Origin: Xenia sp. Carnegie-2017
Lineage: Eukaryota; Cnidaria; Anthozoa; Malacalcyonacea; Xeniidae
DNA length: 64,000 nt
Assembly: GCF_021976095.1 (NCBI RefSeq)
Contig: NW_025813482.1
Location: 5,741,356-5,805,355 of the forward strand
Reading direction: 5' to 3'
A model generated the notes under the pieces. That model saw only the letters and a list, made by a program, of their open reading frames with translations, did no database searches and had not been told where the DNA came from. Below are positions 37,101-49,100 of this stretch, piece by piece. The translations under genes were made by a program, and so were the position numbers. Positions within the stretch are counted from its first letter, which is position 1. Each line of letters begins with the position of its first letter.

Positions 37101-40100
37101 AATCACTAATATTGTGAAACATATAGCTTCTTCGTTTGATATCATAACATCTACATCAAGTTTTTCAGCAACTGTTTAGGTTTTTAAAGTTGAGATAATT
37201 AGATAAATATTTTCGACAAAGATACATCATTCATACTGTCACAATTTTTGACTGACTCGTTTTCGTTAATCAGTAATGATTATGTAGCTTTTACTTATTT
37301 GGTAATGTAAAATAAACCATGCATATTGCATGTTTTAAATTCTTTGCAATTCACGAATAAAAACGAGAAGCGAAAATTTACTTGTTAAAAACATTAAGTA
37401 TTATGCTAGATTATTTTCATCTATTATTTTGAGCCTTGCGTCAACTTTGATTGTCAAAAATAGTTAAATCTGTTTTTCATTGACCATTTTCGATACAAAG
37501 TAAAAAAGATTACTTCAACTACCTAAAATTCCTTTTTTGTTGAATAATTTATTAGATAAACTTTGCCACAAAATTTTGCAGTCAGTATTAACTGAATCAT
37601 GCTCATATTGGTCTTACACTATCATAATAAGAACTATCTGATTATACATGCTCAATATTCAATACAGCTACCTCTCGCATTCGAATTTGCCAAATCTCGT
37701 CTGAGTTCGAGGTACTGTTCTCTGTATTGTTGGTGTCTATAAAAGCATGATTTTATACCAATTATATATCGCTATATATATTGTTAAAGTAGTTATAATA
37801 ATTTGATAACTCTGATACGTCCTAATTCGTTCATAACATTCATTTGACATATCATCAAAGAGCGTTCTCAACTTTTCATTATTGTTGAGAAATTCTTCAT
37901 GTCTTAACTCTATGCATGATCATTTCAGTGGTCCAAAAAAGCATCTTACTATCAGAGAAATTAATTTTCGCGCTGCAGTAAATCTTTACAATAGAGAATA
38001 TATTTAGGCGTAGGATATTTAAGTCAATTCATAATTCCAGTTATAGGTTGTATACAAACCTTTTAATCCAGGAGGACACTGAAATTTAGGTAGGGACAGA
38101 AGAGCAAAAGTTGGTACCAGGTAGGAGAATGTAGTGCCTTGAACTATTGGAAGCCTAAAAAATTTTGTTTGCTATTTTACATCAAATGATAATATGCTAT
38201 AACTCTAGAATACTTCATGTTGAACGAATAACATGTAATTTGTACCAAGAAACAAAGCTGCTGATATTGAAATCAGAAATTTGGATAGAATATTGAACGC
38301 TACAGCTGCCATAAGAGCAACTGGGTGCATAGTGTTATTATGATTACTGATAGTGATGTTTGCACAAATCACAAATTACAACTTTATACAAAAGTATAAT
38401 ATATCTTAAATAGTATTGGATCTAGAGTATTCACACTGGGGGAGCCCCTGATTTACCAATTGAACCAATTATTTTTTGTGCTGATGAACTAAGACACCAT
38501 TCATTGGTGATATCTTGGTGGAAATAAACGAAGTTACTGTGACCATTCGTTGAAGGTGACATATTGATAATAAATAAAGTTATTCTGACCATTCATTGGT
38601 GGTGACATATTGATAATAAGTAAAGTTACTGTGACACTATTCATTGGTGGTGACTTGGTGGAAATAAACAAAAGTTATTAAGAAGTTATTAATGAGATCC
38701 AAATTGTGTTCCAGTGTAGTGACGTCCATAACGTACGTATAATATTTTGTCGAGAATAATGTATTGACATCAAAGGAAATAGCCTATCCTTGTTTCACTT
38801 AAACACATAATTTATTGTCGATTTCAGTTAACTTTTCAATTGGCGGTTGCCAAGTTACTTTCTAATGTTGCCAACTACATTTCCAAATATGGAATATTCG
38901 TTATGAACTTGCCAACTTGAGTTGACAAGTTGTGTACTTGAGTACTGAAGTTGTGTACTTGAGTAATGAAGTTGTGTACTTGAATACTGAAGTTGTGTAC
39001 TTGAGTAATGAAGTTGTGTACTTGAGTAATGAAGTTGTGTACTTGAGTACTGAAGTTGTGAACTTGAGTACTGAAGTTGTGTACTTGAGTACTGAAGTTG
39101 TGAACTTGAGTACTGAAGTTGTGAACTTGAGTACTGAAGTTGTGTACTTGAGTAATGAAGTTGTGAACTAAAGTTGCGAAGTACTGGCAAACGCGAAAGG
39201 TCTTTGTACCCTGTAGACATTTGGCAATGAATTCGTTCAGTAAGCAAGGAAAAGCTTTACCAATAGAAGTAAGAAATGAAATACTTGAAAGGTGGTTAAA
39301 TAACCAGCGTTTGACAAACATTTTGAAACAACTAAATCTACCGTATAAGACTATATCAAATATAATAGATCTATGGGTAGACACTGGTTCTATTGCACCT
39401 CGCCAGGGCGAACGTGATGTTCGAACCACGCGTACAGATGACGTTATTGCATACGCTGAATATCTAAAAATTAATAAACCATCTATTTACGCAAAAGAGA
39501 TTCAGCAACACCTAGAAAATATCAAAGTTTGCCTTCCAGCAAACATACCTAGCAGGTCATCCATTAGTAGAATTTTGAATAAAGATCTTGGTTACTCTTA
39601 CAAGATAATAAGTCAAATTCCTCTAGAGACAGAACGGCCGGACGTTATGGAGAAGTTAGAAGCTTACGCAGCAAATATTTCATTGATTGCAGCCGTATGC
39701 ATTTCTTTGATGAGTCGCCTGTAGTTTTTACGAGTGGCAACAGACGTCGAGGGCACAGTATGCAGGGTACTCTGCATTTAAAATCCAACGATACTCTTCT
39801 AGTGCCACATTTACTGTAAATTTTTTACATAATGTGAACGGCGTATCGCATTATAACACTCTAAGAGGGCCGTCAAACGGATAAGAATTGCTAAAGCTTT
39901 TCCTTGCTTACTGAACGGATTAATTGCCAAATGTCTACAGGGTACAAAGACCTTTCGCGTTTGCTAGTACTTCGCAACTTTAGTTCACAACTTCAGTACT
40001 AAAGTTCCCAACTTCAGTACTCAAGTTCCCAACATCAGTACTCAAGTACACAACTTGTCAATTCAAGTTGACAAGTTCATAACGAATATTCCATATTTTA

Positions 40101-43100
40101 CGGTGGCCTATAAGTGTCACGGCAACATTTGAATACAAAAATCTCACGGCAACATTTAAATACAAAAATCTCACGGCAACATTTAAAAACTCACGGCAAC
40201 ATTTGAAAACTCACGGCAACATTTGAAATCTCACGGCAACATTTGAATACAAAAATCTCACGGCAACATTTGAAAACTCACGGCAACATTTGAATACAAA
40301 AATCTCACGGCAACATTTGAAATTCTTACGGCGGAAGCAAAGTGAAGGAAGTTAAATCATTGACTTAGGCCCGGTTCAAACGTCGCATTTTACATGCGCC
40401 GAATCAAATCTGAGTTTTAGTCGACTAAAATAGTTTTATGCGTAGTTTGATTCAGACGTCGAATTTAATAGTCGCATTTATTATAGTTATGCTTCCACTT
40501 TTTCATAGTTTATTCATTTTCTTGTACTAATTTCCTAAAATGGCGAACAGAAAAATGTTGAGTTTATGCATTTCAAATATGATTCGTGTTAATAGGAAAA
40601 GACGAATATTGATGCATGTTACAGCAAATAAACTATTAGAAACGAGACGGCAGCTTCTGCAAATTTCCCATGTTTTCTACCGTTAATTGGTCAAAAAGCC
40701 TTCATACGTAGCCCTCCTTATCGATCATGTCGAAGACAAGATAGAAATTCCGGCTGGTGGAAGAAAGTTTGGAGTATTTATTCTGATTCAAAAAAACATT
40801 TCGTGTATCTCGAGGAAACTTTCCTTGTAAATATAAATTTTTTGCACTTTAAACAAGTGTATTTTGTTAAACTTGTGCACGAAATACAAGGGCCATTACC
40901 ATCACTCGCCGCCATTGTTACAACTTTGCGCATGGAAATAATTTTTTGCTTAGAAATATCTTAAAATAAATTATGCATTAAATTTCATGTAAAATGCGAC
41001 GTTTGAATCAACATCGAATTTCCGTCGAATATTCGACTAACTCAGTCGAATATGCGACTAAAGTCGCAAATTAAATCCGTCGAATTTAATTGATTCAAAC
41101 GTCGCATTTACATGCATAATTCTCGCATTTGATTCGGCGCATGTAAATGCGACGTTTGAACCGGCCTAAGGCCCAGTTCAAACGTCGCATCTTACATGCG
41201 CCGAATCAAATGCAAGAATTATGCATGTAAAATGCGACGTTTGAATCAATTAAATTCGACGGATTTTAATTTAATGACTTTAGTCGCATATTCGACTGAG
41301 TTAGTCGAATATGCGACGAATTGACTTTGATTCAAACGTCGCATTTTACATGAGCCGAATTTAATGCATAATTTATTTTAAGATATTTCTAAGCAAAAAT
41401 AAATTATTTCCATGCTAAATGCCATGCGCAAAGTTGTAAAAACATGGCGGCGACGAGTGATGCTAATGGCCCTTGTATTTCTTGCACAAGTTTAACAAAA
41501 TACACTTGTAGTTCAGATTATTTGTAGTTTGTGGTATACTTTTTGTATATGACAATGGCATTTTAGTTGAAGAGCTTCATAAGGAACACCAAATACTTTG
41601 AACTATTATTCAGTTAATTTTGTTGAGTTTTTCATTCAGTTATGTTGCATTATATCAATGCCATTTCAATTCTAGTGTCAAAGATATTTTTGTTTTTTGT
41701 TTGTCAATTGCAGTTTGTATGGTATTGGTATTTAAAAATTATTAATAGTGAAACAGGTTTAATAAAGCATTGTATCTTTTATTGTCATGAAAGCATTAAT
41801 CTTGGATAATACATAAAATGCTTGTAAAACAAAATGTGTAGGTTGTGAAAAGATGCAATAGCTCAAATAACTACTACACATCAAGTTGTTTTTATGTTTA
41901 TTGATATCCAATAGGACACCAATTGTGTCATCCCATTAACTAACATCAAATAATATATAACATACAAGCATACAAAACACTCTAATATGGTAATAAAGTT
42001 CACCAATTTGTGAAAGTCTTCCACTCATGAAACATACTGCTTCAGTATTAATTCAACAAACTTTCCCAGTTTCCTTTTCTGTCCACAATTTACCAGATAG
42101 TGCATTTCTAATTTTTTCCGCTTCTTTTGAAACATCTGGGGTTTTTTGACATTTTCTCATTTGCAACAGTTTTCGTACTTCTTCTCTGTCTCTTCTCTCT
42201 TTGTTGTCTGGGTTAAATGTCAGGTCAAGCTTTTTAGAAATTGTATCTCCTCGCATGATACAAATATTGTGAAGAACCATGCATGCAAGAACCGAAATGC
42301 GAACATGGTCCATGTTGCCTTCATTTTTCGTTAAGAGCACTCGCCATCGCCCTTTCAGTTGCCCAAAAGCACATTCGGTTACCATTCGTGCTCTACTTAG
42401 TCTGTAGTTGAAGTATTTTTGTATGGGACTAAGTACAGTATTTGAGTATGGTTTCATTAACCAGTTACGAAGTGGAAAGGCTGAGTCAGCCAATATTAAT
42501 GGTGGTATTTCAACTTTGTCAACATGTTTGTGCATGCTTGGTATCATGCCTTCTTGAATTGAATTCTACAAGTTTGTAGACTGGAAGATGACGGCATCAT
42601 GGGAATTCCCAGGAAAACCGCAGCTACCCCACACAAATTGGTAGTTAGAATCAACCAAGGCCATCAAAACAATTGAATAAAAATTCTTGTAGTTATGATA
42701 TTCTTTGCACGCTTGAAGACCACCGGGGGGGCATTTCATAGGAATATGACAACCATCCAAAGCAGCCCAGCTACAGGGAAATTGCCATAATTCTTCCATG
42801 TCCACGATTTTTTTCTCGAAATCAGTCTGACATTTCGGCATGTTTTTTGAAACTGTTTCATTCCATAAGTATTCAACGAGAAGTTGACATACCTGCTGCA
42901 CAATGGTGCTCACGGTTGATACTCCTTTTCCTGACATTTCAGCGATGGTGTAAAAGTAATCTCCTCGTCCCAATCTGTAAAGGCATATACCAAGTCTTTC
43001 CTCCGGAGAAATGGGTTCCTCTGTGACAGTTTGCTTTTGAAGTATAGGTCGAATACGACTTAAAATAAAAAGAAAGGTTCCTCGAGATACACGAAATGTT

Positions 43101-46100
43101 TTTTTGAATCGAAGATCAGAATAAATACTCCAAACTTTCTTCCACCAGCCGGAATTTCTATCATGTCTTCGACAAGATCGATAAAGAGGGCTACGTATGA
43201 AGGCATATTTTTGACCAATTAACAGTAGCAAAATATGGAAAATTTGCAGAAGCCGCCGTCTCCTTTCTAATACTTTATTTGCTGTAACATGCATCAATAT
43301 TCGCCTTCTCCTATTAACACGAATCATATTTGAAATGCATAAACTTAACATTTTCCTGTCCGCCATTTTAGGAAATTAGTATAAGAAAATGAATAAACTA
43401 TGAAAAAGTGGAAGCATAACTATAATAAATGCGACTATTAAATTCAGTGAACTCCATATATATATATATCTGGAATGATAACTGCAATACATTTTATAGA
43501 TATAAAATTGAAGCCAAAGTCCTAGTCTCTTGCGCGGTTTGTACGTCAGTTCCAGTCCTTCAAAGTCGAATATTCACGCGGTTTGTACGTCAGTTTCATT
43601 CCCCTGAGTGCCAAACATACACGGCCAATATAAATTTGAATACAAACTGCAAAAGCATAAACATATAAACAACATCACGACAAACAACACACTAGGCCAA
43701 CTCCTCGAAAAAGGTTATTTTTTACAGCTAAAACTTTACTACAGTGAGTTCGTTGTAACTTACAACTTGTAACGAGGAAAAGCCAAATGTAAATTACACT
43801 GTATGCTAAAAAGGCAATACAATAAGAAAATATGACAAGAAAATATTCAAGCATAAATTTTTCTTTCGTCGGAAGGTAGATTTTCAAACGGTGTCAGACA
43901 GTGTTTGTCTTTTTTGTCGTTTCAATGGATTTAAAGATCTGTTTTTCCGAAGAAAAAAGAAACTTGAATATCCAGGTTCATAAAAAATGTTGAGTCTATA
44001 ACTCGCATTTTACTTTTTACAGAGCGATTGTATCTTTCATCGATTTTGATAGTGCTTGAAATACTAAATGGTTGTCATCTCGATATCAGTAATTGAATAT
44101 CCTTAAAGACTTTGATGTGTTTTAAAGGAAAACCGCTGCTTCTCGATTTGCCCCTTTGATTCACTTTCCGTGAACCTTTTCATTCCAAAAATTTCGTTAT
44201 TTTTACGCTCTGATCAAGATCCGAACTCTACCATTACCAAGGGACAAATGATTTAAAAAAATTAAAATGAACACGCGAGAGACTAGAGCCTGACGTGTGA
44301 TGACGAATGATGACGACAAATATTTTTTTGGCTTCAATTTTTGGCTTCGGTTATCATTCCAGTTATTCAAATGTCGAGTTCACTGATTAAATTCGACGTC
44401 TGAATCAAACTACGCATAAAACTATTTTAGTCGACTAAAACTCAGATTTGATTCGGCGCATGTAAAATGCGACGTTTGAACCGGGCCTTATAGTCTAAAA
44501 AATATAAAATGGCGAAAACATTGAAGAATACGATGTCGATGACCATGAAAATCTTGAACAAAGCAGTGAGGAAGAGATCATACGTTATTATTTCCTAAAA
44601 GGATTTCAATACAAAGAAATTCTTAACTTCATAAGAAAATATCACGGTAAGCAGATTAGCATGAGTACATTAAAGCGAAGAATAAAACATTTTGGTCTTC
44701 GACGAAAAAACAGCCATTATGATATGGACGTTGTACGTGATGCAATTCGTGCGGAATTAGACGGTCCAGGAGGTTGCCGAGGTTATCGTTTAATATGGCA
44801 TGCCCTTCAAATGAAGGGAATAACTTTACCTAGAGACGTTGTGGCAGGATTGTTAAGAGAGCTTGATCCAGAAGGAGTGCAAGAAAGATCTAGACGCAGA
44901 TTGAAGAGAAGGATTTACTGGAATCCTGGACCAAATTTTTCCTGGCATTGTGACGGATATGACAAGTTAAAACCATATGGCTTTCCAATCCATGGATGTA
45001 TAGACGGATGGAGCCGTAAAGTCCTTTGGTTATATGTTACTAAGTCAAACAATCTACCTAGTAATATTGGAACGTATTATTTGGAGGCTGTGGAACAATT
45101 TAATGGCTGTCCTGTAGATTTTATTACAGACCTTGGTACGGAAAATGGCCTTGCCGCTGCCATTCACTCATTTTTTCGTAATGACCCAAGTAGTCATAAG
45201 TATGTGTCTTCACCCAGAAACCAAAGGATAGAAGGGTGGTGGTCATTCCTGAGAAAAGATCATGCAAATTGGTGGATCAATTTTTTTAAACATCTGGCTG
45301 AAGAAGGAACTGTAGACCTCACCATTCCTCTTCATGTGGAATGCCTTTGGTTTTCTTTTGCAGATTTGCTCCAAAAAAATTTAAATGAAGTAAAAGAGCT
45401 TTGGAATTCACATTACATCCGAAAATCAAGGTATGACACTCTACAAGGAAGGCCAGATTCTCTGTACTATTTTCCCCAACTTCAGAATGGTGAATGTAAT
45501 TTGCTTTTGCCTGTTCTTGAGTCTGAAAGACTATACGCTTGAGAGCATATCATATGTGAACATGATGCACCAAACAACTATCAGAGATATTTTTTGTATG
45601 TGATGGAAAATTGCTCATTACAGAAACCCCATCACTGGAGGCAAGCTCTAGAATTGTTTGTTACACTAATACGGCATGCAAACATTGTGGACTGAGAATA
45701 GCATAGATTTTTATTGATAACATAACAAATTCTGACTGATTTACTAAGCTTCTTGTTGTTAAAATGAAAACAAAACTTTAACATAAGTGACAAAATTAGT
45801 TTCATTAGAGGGCTCTAATTTTAAGTTCTCCAGCTTATTAAAAGTTCACGTAAAACAGTTCATTAAAAAATTTAACAAAATGTGAACATATTTCTTTCTC
45901 AATTTTAAAATGTCAATCTTCTTTTGATTCATGCTTTAGCAAATGATTGACCTTTACAATATGCCATGACAAAAATTTCTTTAAACTTCCCTGACTCGCA
46001 CATATGTACAACTGGTATGGTTAGCTCTCTCCCACAAGCTCCAACTAACGGAAAACATGTCATGTGGTTTGGATTTCTTACCAGGCAATCATGGTCAAAA

Positions 46101-49100
46101 TTTAGAGTAATCAAAGGTTTCTCTTTAGGTAGAATATGTTTATGTCTTTGGCCAGTGAGCCATCCCATAACACCTTTTACAGACATTTCTGGCATTTCAA
46201 ATAATTCTTCTGTGTTTATGTTAACCTTCTCTTCTTCATCATATTTCCAAGCAACTGCTGTTGAATACCCCGGTACTAACGTATCCTCTAGTGAAATAAA
46301 AAAATCTTGAAGCTTGTCCACTATAGTGTGTTCTAAGGCTCGCCTTGAAGATCCTTCCTTTGAAAACACAGGTTCAACCAAAGAAAAAAGATAATCTGCA
46401 TCAGGAACCATATCAGCACAAAATTTTTTCATAAAAAGAGAACAGCAAGCATCTGCATTTTTCATAATCATATCGCCAAGTCCATAAACATCCAGACCTT
46501 TTTAAACTCATTCATGTATAGTATGCGATTGCTAACAAACTTTACTTTCAGGGAATTTATAATATCTTCAACATGACTTCCGTCAACAACTCCAGTGTAG
46601 CCATTATCCAAAATGAAATCACAGTATTTGGTACAATCAAGTCTAATGTCATAAAGTTTTTCTTTTTCTTTTTCAGTTAAATATTTATCATCAACTTTGG
46701 TCAAATCAATTTCAGCAAAGATGCAATTGTAGGCACATTCTTCCAAGAAGCATGGTGGTGGCCCACCTTGTGCAAGAGATGCAGCAGCTATCTCGCCACT
46801 TGTGCGAAAGTCTCCATTTTGGATATGAAATGTGGAGTTAATAGGAACACCATTTTCAAATAGCTTTGTTGATATGTTAGCAAGTGTATCTGAAAGGAAT
46901 TCTTTTGCAATGGCTCCAGAATCGACTCCAGCTTCTCCACAGTACTTTACTATTATTCTATTGGTCGGTAATTTTTTCTTTGATTGACGCTGCCAAAGTG
47001 AAAAAATTCTTGAGAGATCTGCCTTTCTTTGTGTAGTTATGAAAAACTGGTCACTATCATTCACGTTTGAAGAGAGAGCATTTATGACATCTTGCTTATC
47101 ATGTATCAAGGAACAGTTTGCATTTGCAATGATTTTTAAGTTTTCTGAATCAAGAGACTTGGATGTTGAAGCAAACTCACTTTCTTTATTCCATTGCAGT
47201 TGCAAATGCCTAGCTATTTCTTCATCTTTACTAGTGCATGTAGCAGATTCAACTACACTTGCCTTTGTCTTGCAAATTGTGGATTCATTATCTTCTGAAA
47301 TTGATTCTGTATGCAAATGGAAGTGCTGATGATTTTCCTCATCAGTTGATTCATTTGAGGTATGAGTTATGCCTTCATTCAGATCAACTGAGTGCACAAA
47401 TATAAAGTTATGCGTTTATAATCTCTTCCAATTTCAAATTTGTACTTTTCCAGTTCAAAGAAATTTTTTGAACCAGGCATGAAAAGTGCACAGCTTCCGT
47501 CTTCAAACAATAACTCATATCTTTCCTTTCCATCAAAAGATCTATCAAATGCTGTCATTTTTTCAATGGCTTTTTGCAATATTATCTTGTATGGAGCTGA
47601 TTTTGGAACACGAATTGGGAGCCTTTTCCCTTTAACCGTTTTGAGGGAACCATCTTTAAACCTCTTTAGTCCAATAAATATTGTTACTTCTTCATTTGGG
47701 TCAGATTTAGCTTTCTTAGTTGATCGAAAATGTGCACAGTTCTCTTTGCTTGTTTTCTTTTTCAAAAACTGCTCAAATGTGAGTACTTTACTCGCATTCT
47801 GCGGCCTGCCAAATGACAGCTGGGTTAGACCATCTGCAGGTGATTTCCGTTTATCTCCACAAACACTACTCGTTGAGGGCTCACAACTTGAAGGTGGACA
47901 AATTTTTGTTTGGTCAGCTCGACACTTCCAACAGTATTTTATTCCATCTTTCAGTTCAGCAGAACAGACCGCACAAAAACTAAACCAAATTATTTTGTTG
48001 TATTATTTGGAAAGTTTAGCTATGCTAAGAAATAACGTTAAAAAAACATGTTGTAATAAGAAGCAAGTGCATGATTCAATAGTAATTCTTTTATAAAAAT
48101 ATTGTAACTAGACCGTAGCTCGAAATAATAGACATATAAACTTACAAAACATTCTTGCTTTCATGTTCGTCAGCCATATTGGTTTGAAGATTTCGTCAAT
48201 ATTCATCCAAGTTAATATACAGGTCAGTGTGGCTAACGCATAGCTCAAATGTCGCCGTGAGATTGCTGTTTTCAAATGTTGCCGTGAGATTTTTGTATTC
48301 AAATGTTGCCATGAGATTTTTGTATTCAAATGTTGCCGTGAGTTTTCAAATGTTGCCGTGAGATTTTTGTATTCAAATGTTGCCGTGAGATTTTTGTACT
48401 CAAATGTTGCCGTGAGTTTTCAAATGTTGCCGTGAGATTTTGTATTCAAATGTTGCCGTGAGATTTTGTACTCAAATGTTGCCGTGAGTTTTCAAATGTT
48501 GCCGTGAGATTTTGTATTCAAATGTTGCCGTGAGATTTTGTACTCAAATGTTGCCGTGAGTTTTCAAATGTTGCCGTGAGTTTTAAATGTTGCCGTGAGT
48601 TTTCAAATGTTGCCGTGAGATTTTGTATTCAAATGTTGCCGTGAGATTTTGTATTCAAATGTTGCCGTGAGATTTTTGTATTCAAATGTTGCCGTGAGAT
48701 TTCAAATGTTGCCGTGAGATTTCAAATGTTGCCGTGAGTTTTCAAATGTTGCCGTGAGATTTTTGTATTTAAATGTTGCCGTGAGATTTTTGTATTCAAA
48801 TGTTGCCGTGACACTTATAGGCCACCGTAATATTTGGAAATGTAGTTGGCAACATTAGAAAGTAACTTGGCAACCGCCATTTGAAAAGTTAACTGAAATT
48901 GACAATAAGCTCGGTTTCAATATAATCGTTGAATCGTCATTCGTGGGAAAAAACTCAATTTTCCAATTAAGCCCACTTGATAAGCTGTCAACGAATTTTG
49001 AAATACCCGTGATTACCATATGAACGCCAGTCGTCAAAACACCGAAAAAAGCAAGGGTACCAGGCAAAATATGCGCGCACTTCGAATATAGCGGGACCAA

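Larger units (their letters stand above)
40368..44487. mobile_element. PIF/Harbinger head-to-head dimer inside IS3EU-like no. 1
   Basis: The outer ends GGCCCGGTTCAAACGTCG and its inverse are over 100 bp identical inverted repeats, flanked by TTA (40365-40367 and 44488-44490). Internally a second pair of ends meets at 41166/41170 across TAA. Part A (40368-41166) is a deletion derivative with a transposase N-terminal remnant; part B (41170-44487) has the whole transposase on the minus strand. Because the TTA duplication flanks the pair, I infer it moved as a unit. Confidence 0.85.
40099..48829 (+). mobile_element. IS3EU-like DNA transposon no. 1, complete ends, 6-bp TSD ATATTT
   Basis: The termini are TACGGTGGCCTATAAGTGTC and its inverse, flanked by ATATTT at 40093-40098 and 48830-48835. 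Size is 8731 bp, or about 4.6 kb once the nested Harbinger dimer is removed. It contains left (9-unit) and right (24-unit) subterminal repeat arrays, a plus-strand integrase-type DDE transposase and a minus-strand zinc-ribbon/HECT gene that converges on it. IS3EU is a Repbase-type name for eukaryotic elements with IS3-like integrase transposases; the assignment rests on my memory of that class and on the visible DDE core. Confidence 0.85.
38815..48905. mobile_element. Tc1-like element with long inverted repeats, split by an IS3EU-like insertion
   Basis: The ends TTGTCGATTTCAGTTAAC and (inverted) TTGTCAATTTCAGTTAAC are flanked by TA (38813-38814 and 48906-48907); B's sequence gives the host site. 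Removing 40099-48829 plus one copy of the 6-bp duplication leaves about 1354 bp. The two arms are then inverted repeats of more than 250 bp, reaching past the transposase start codon: the start region at 39227-39262 reappears inverted near 39885-39930. Such long arms indicate a foldback-type deletion derivative of a Tc1-like (IS630 group) transposon. Confidence 0.85.

Noticed and set aside
38855-39429. Open frames on both strands encoding repetitive T-Q-V-H-N-F or S-S-Q-L-Q-Y proteins
   Set aside because: They are translations of the Tc1-like subterminal repeat array; open in several frames with no flanking gene structure.
47440-48096. 218-codon plus-strand ORF over the HECT gene
   Set aside because: Antisense to the zinc-ribbon/HECT coding text, which has clear motifs; the plus frame has none.
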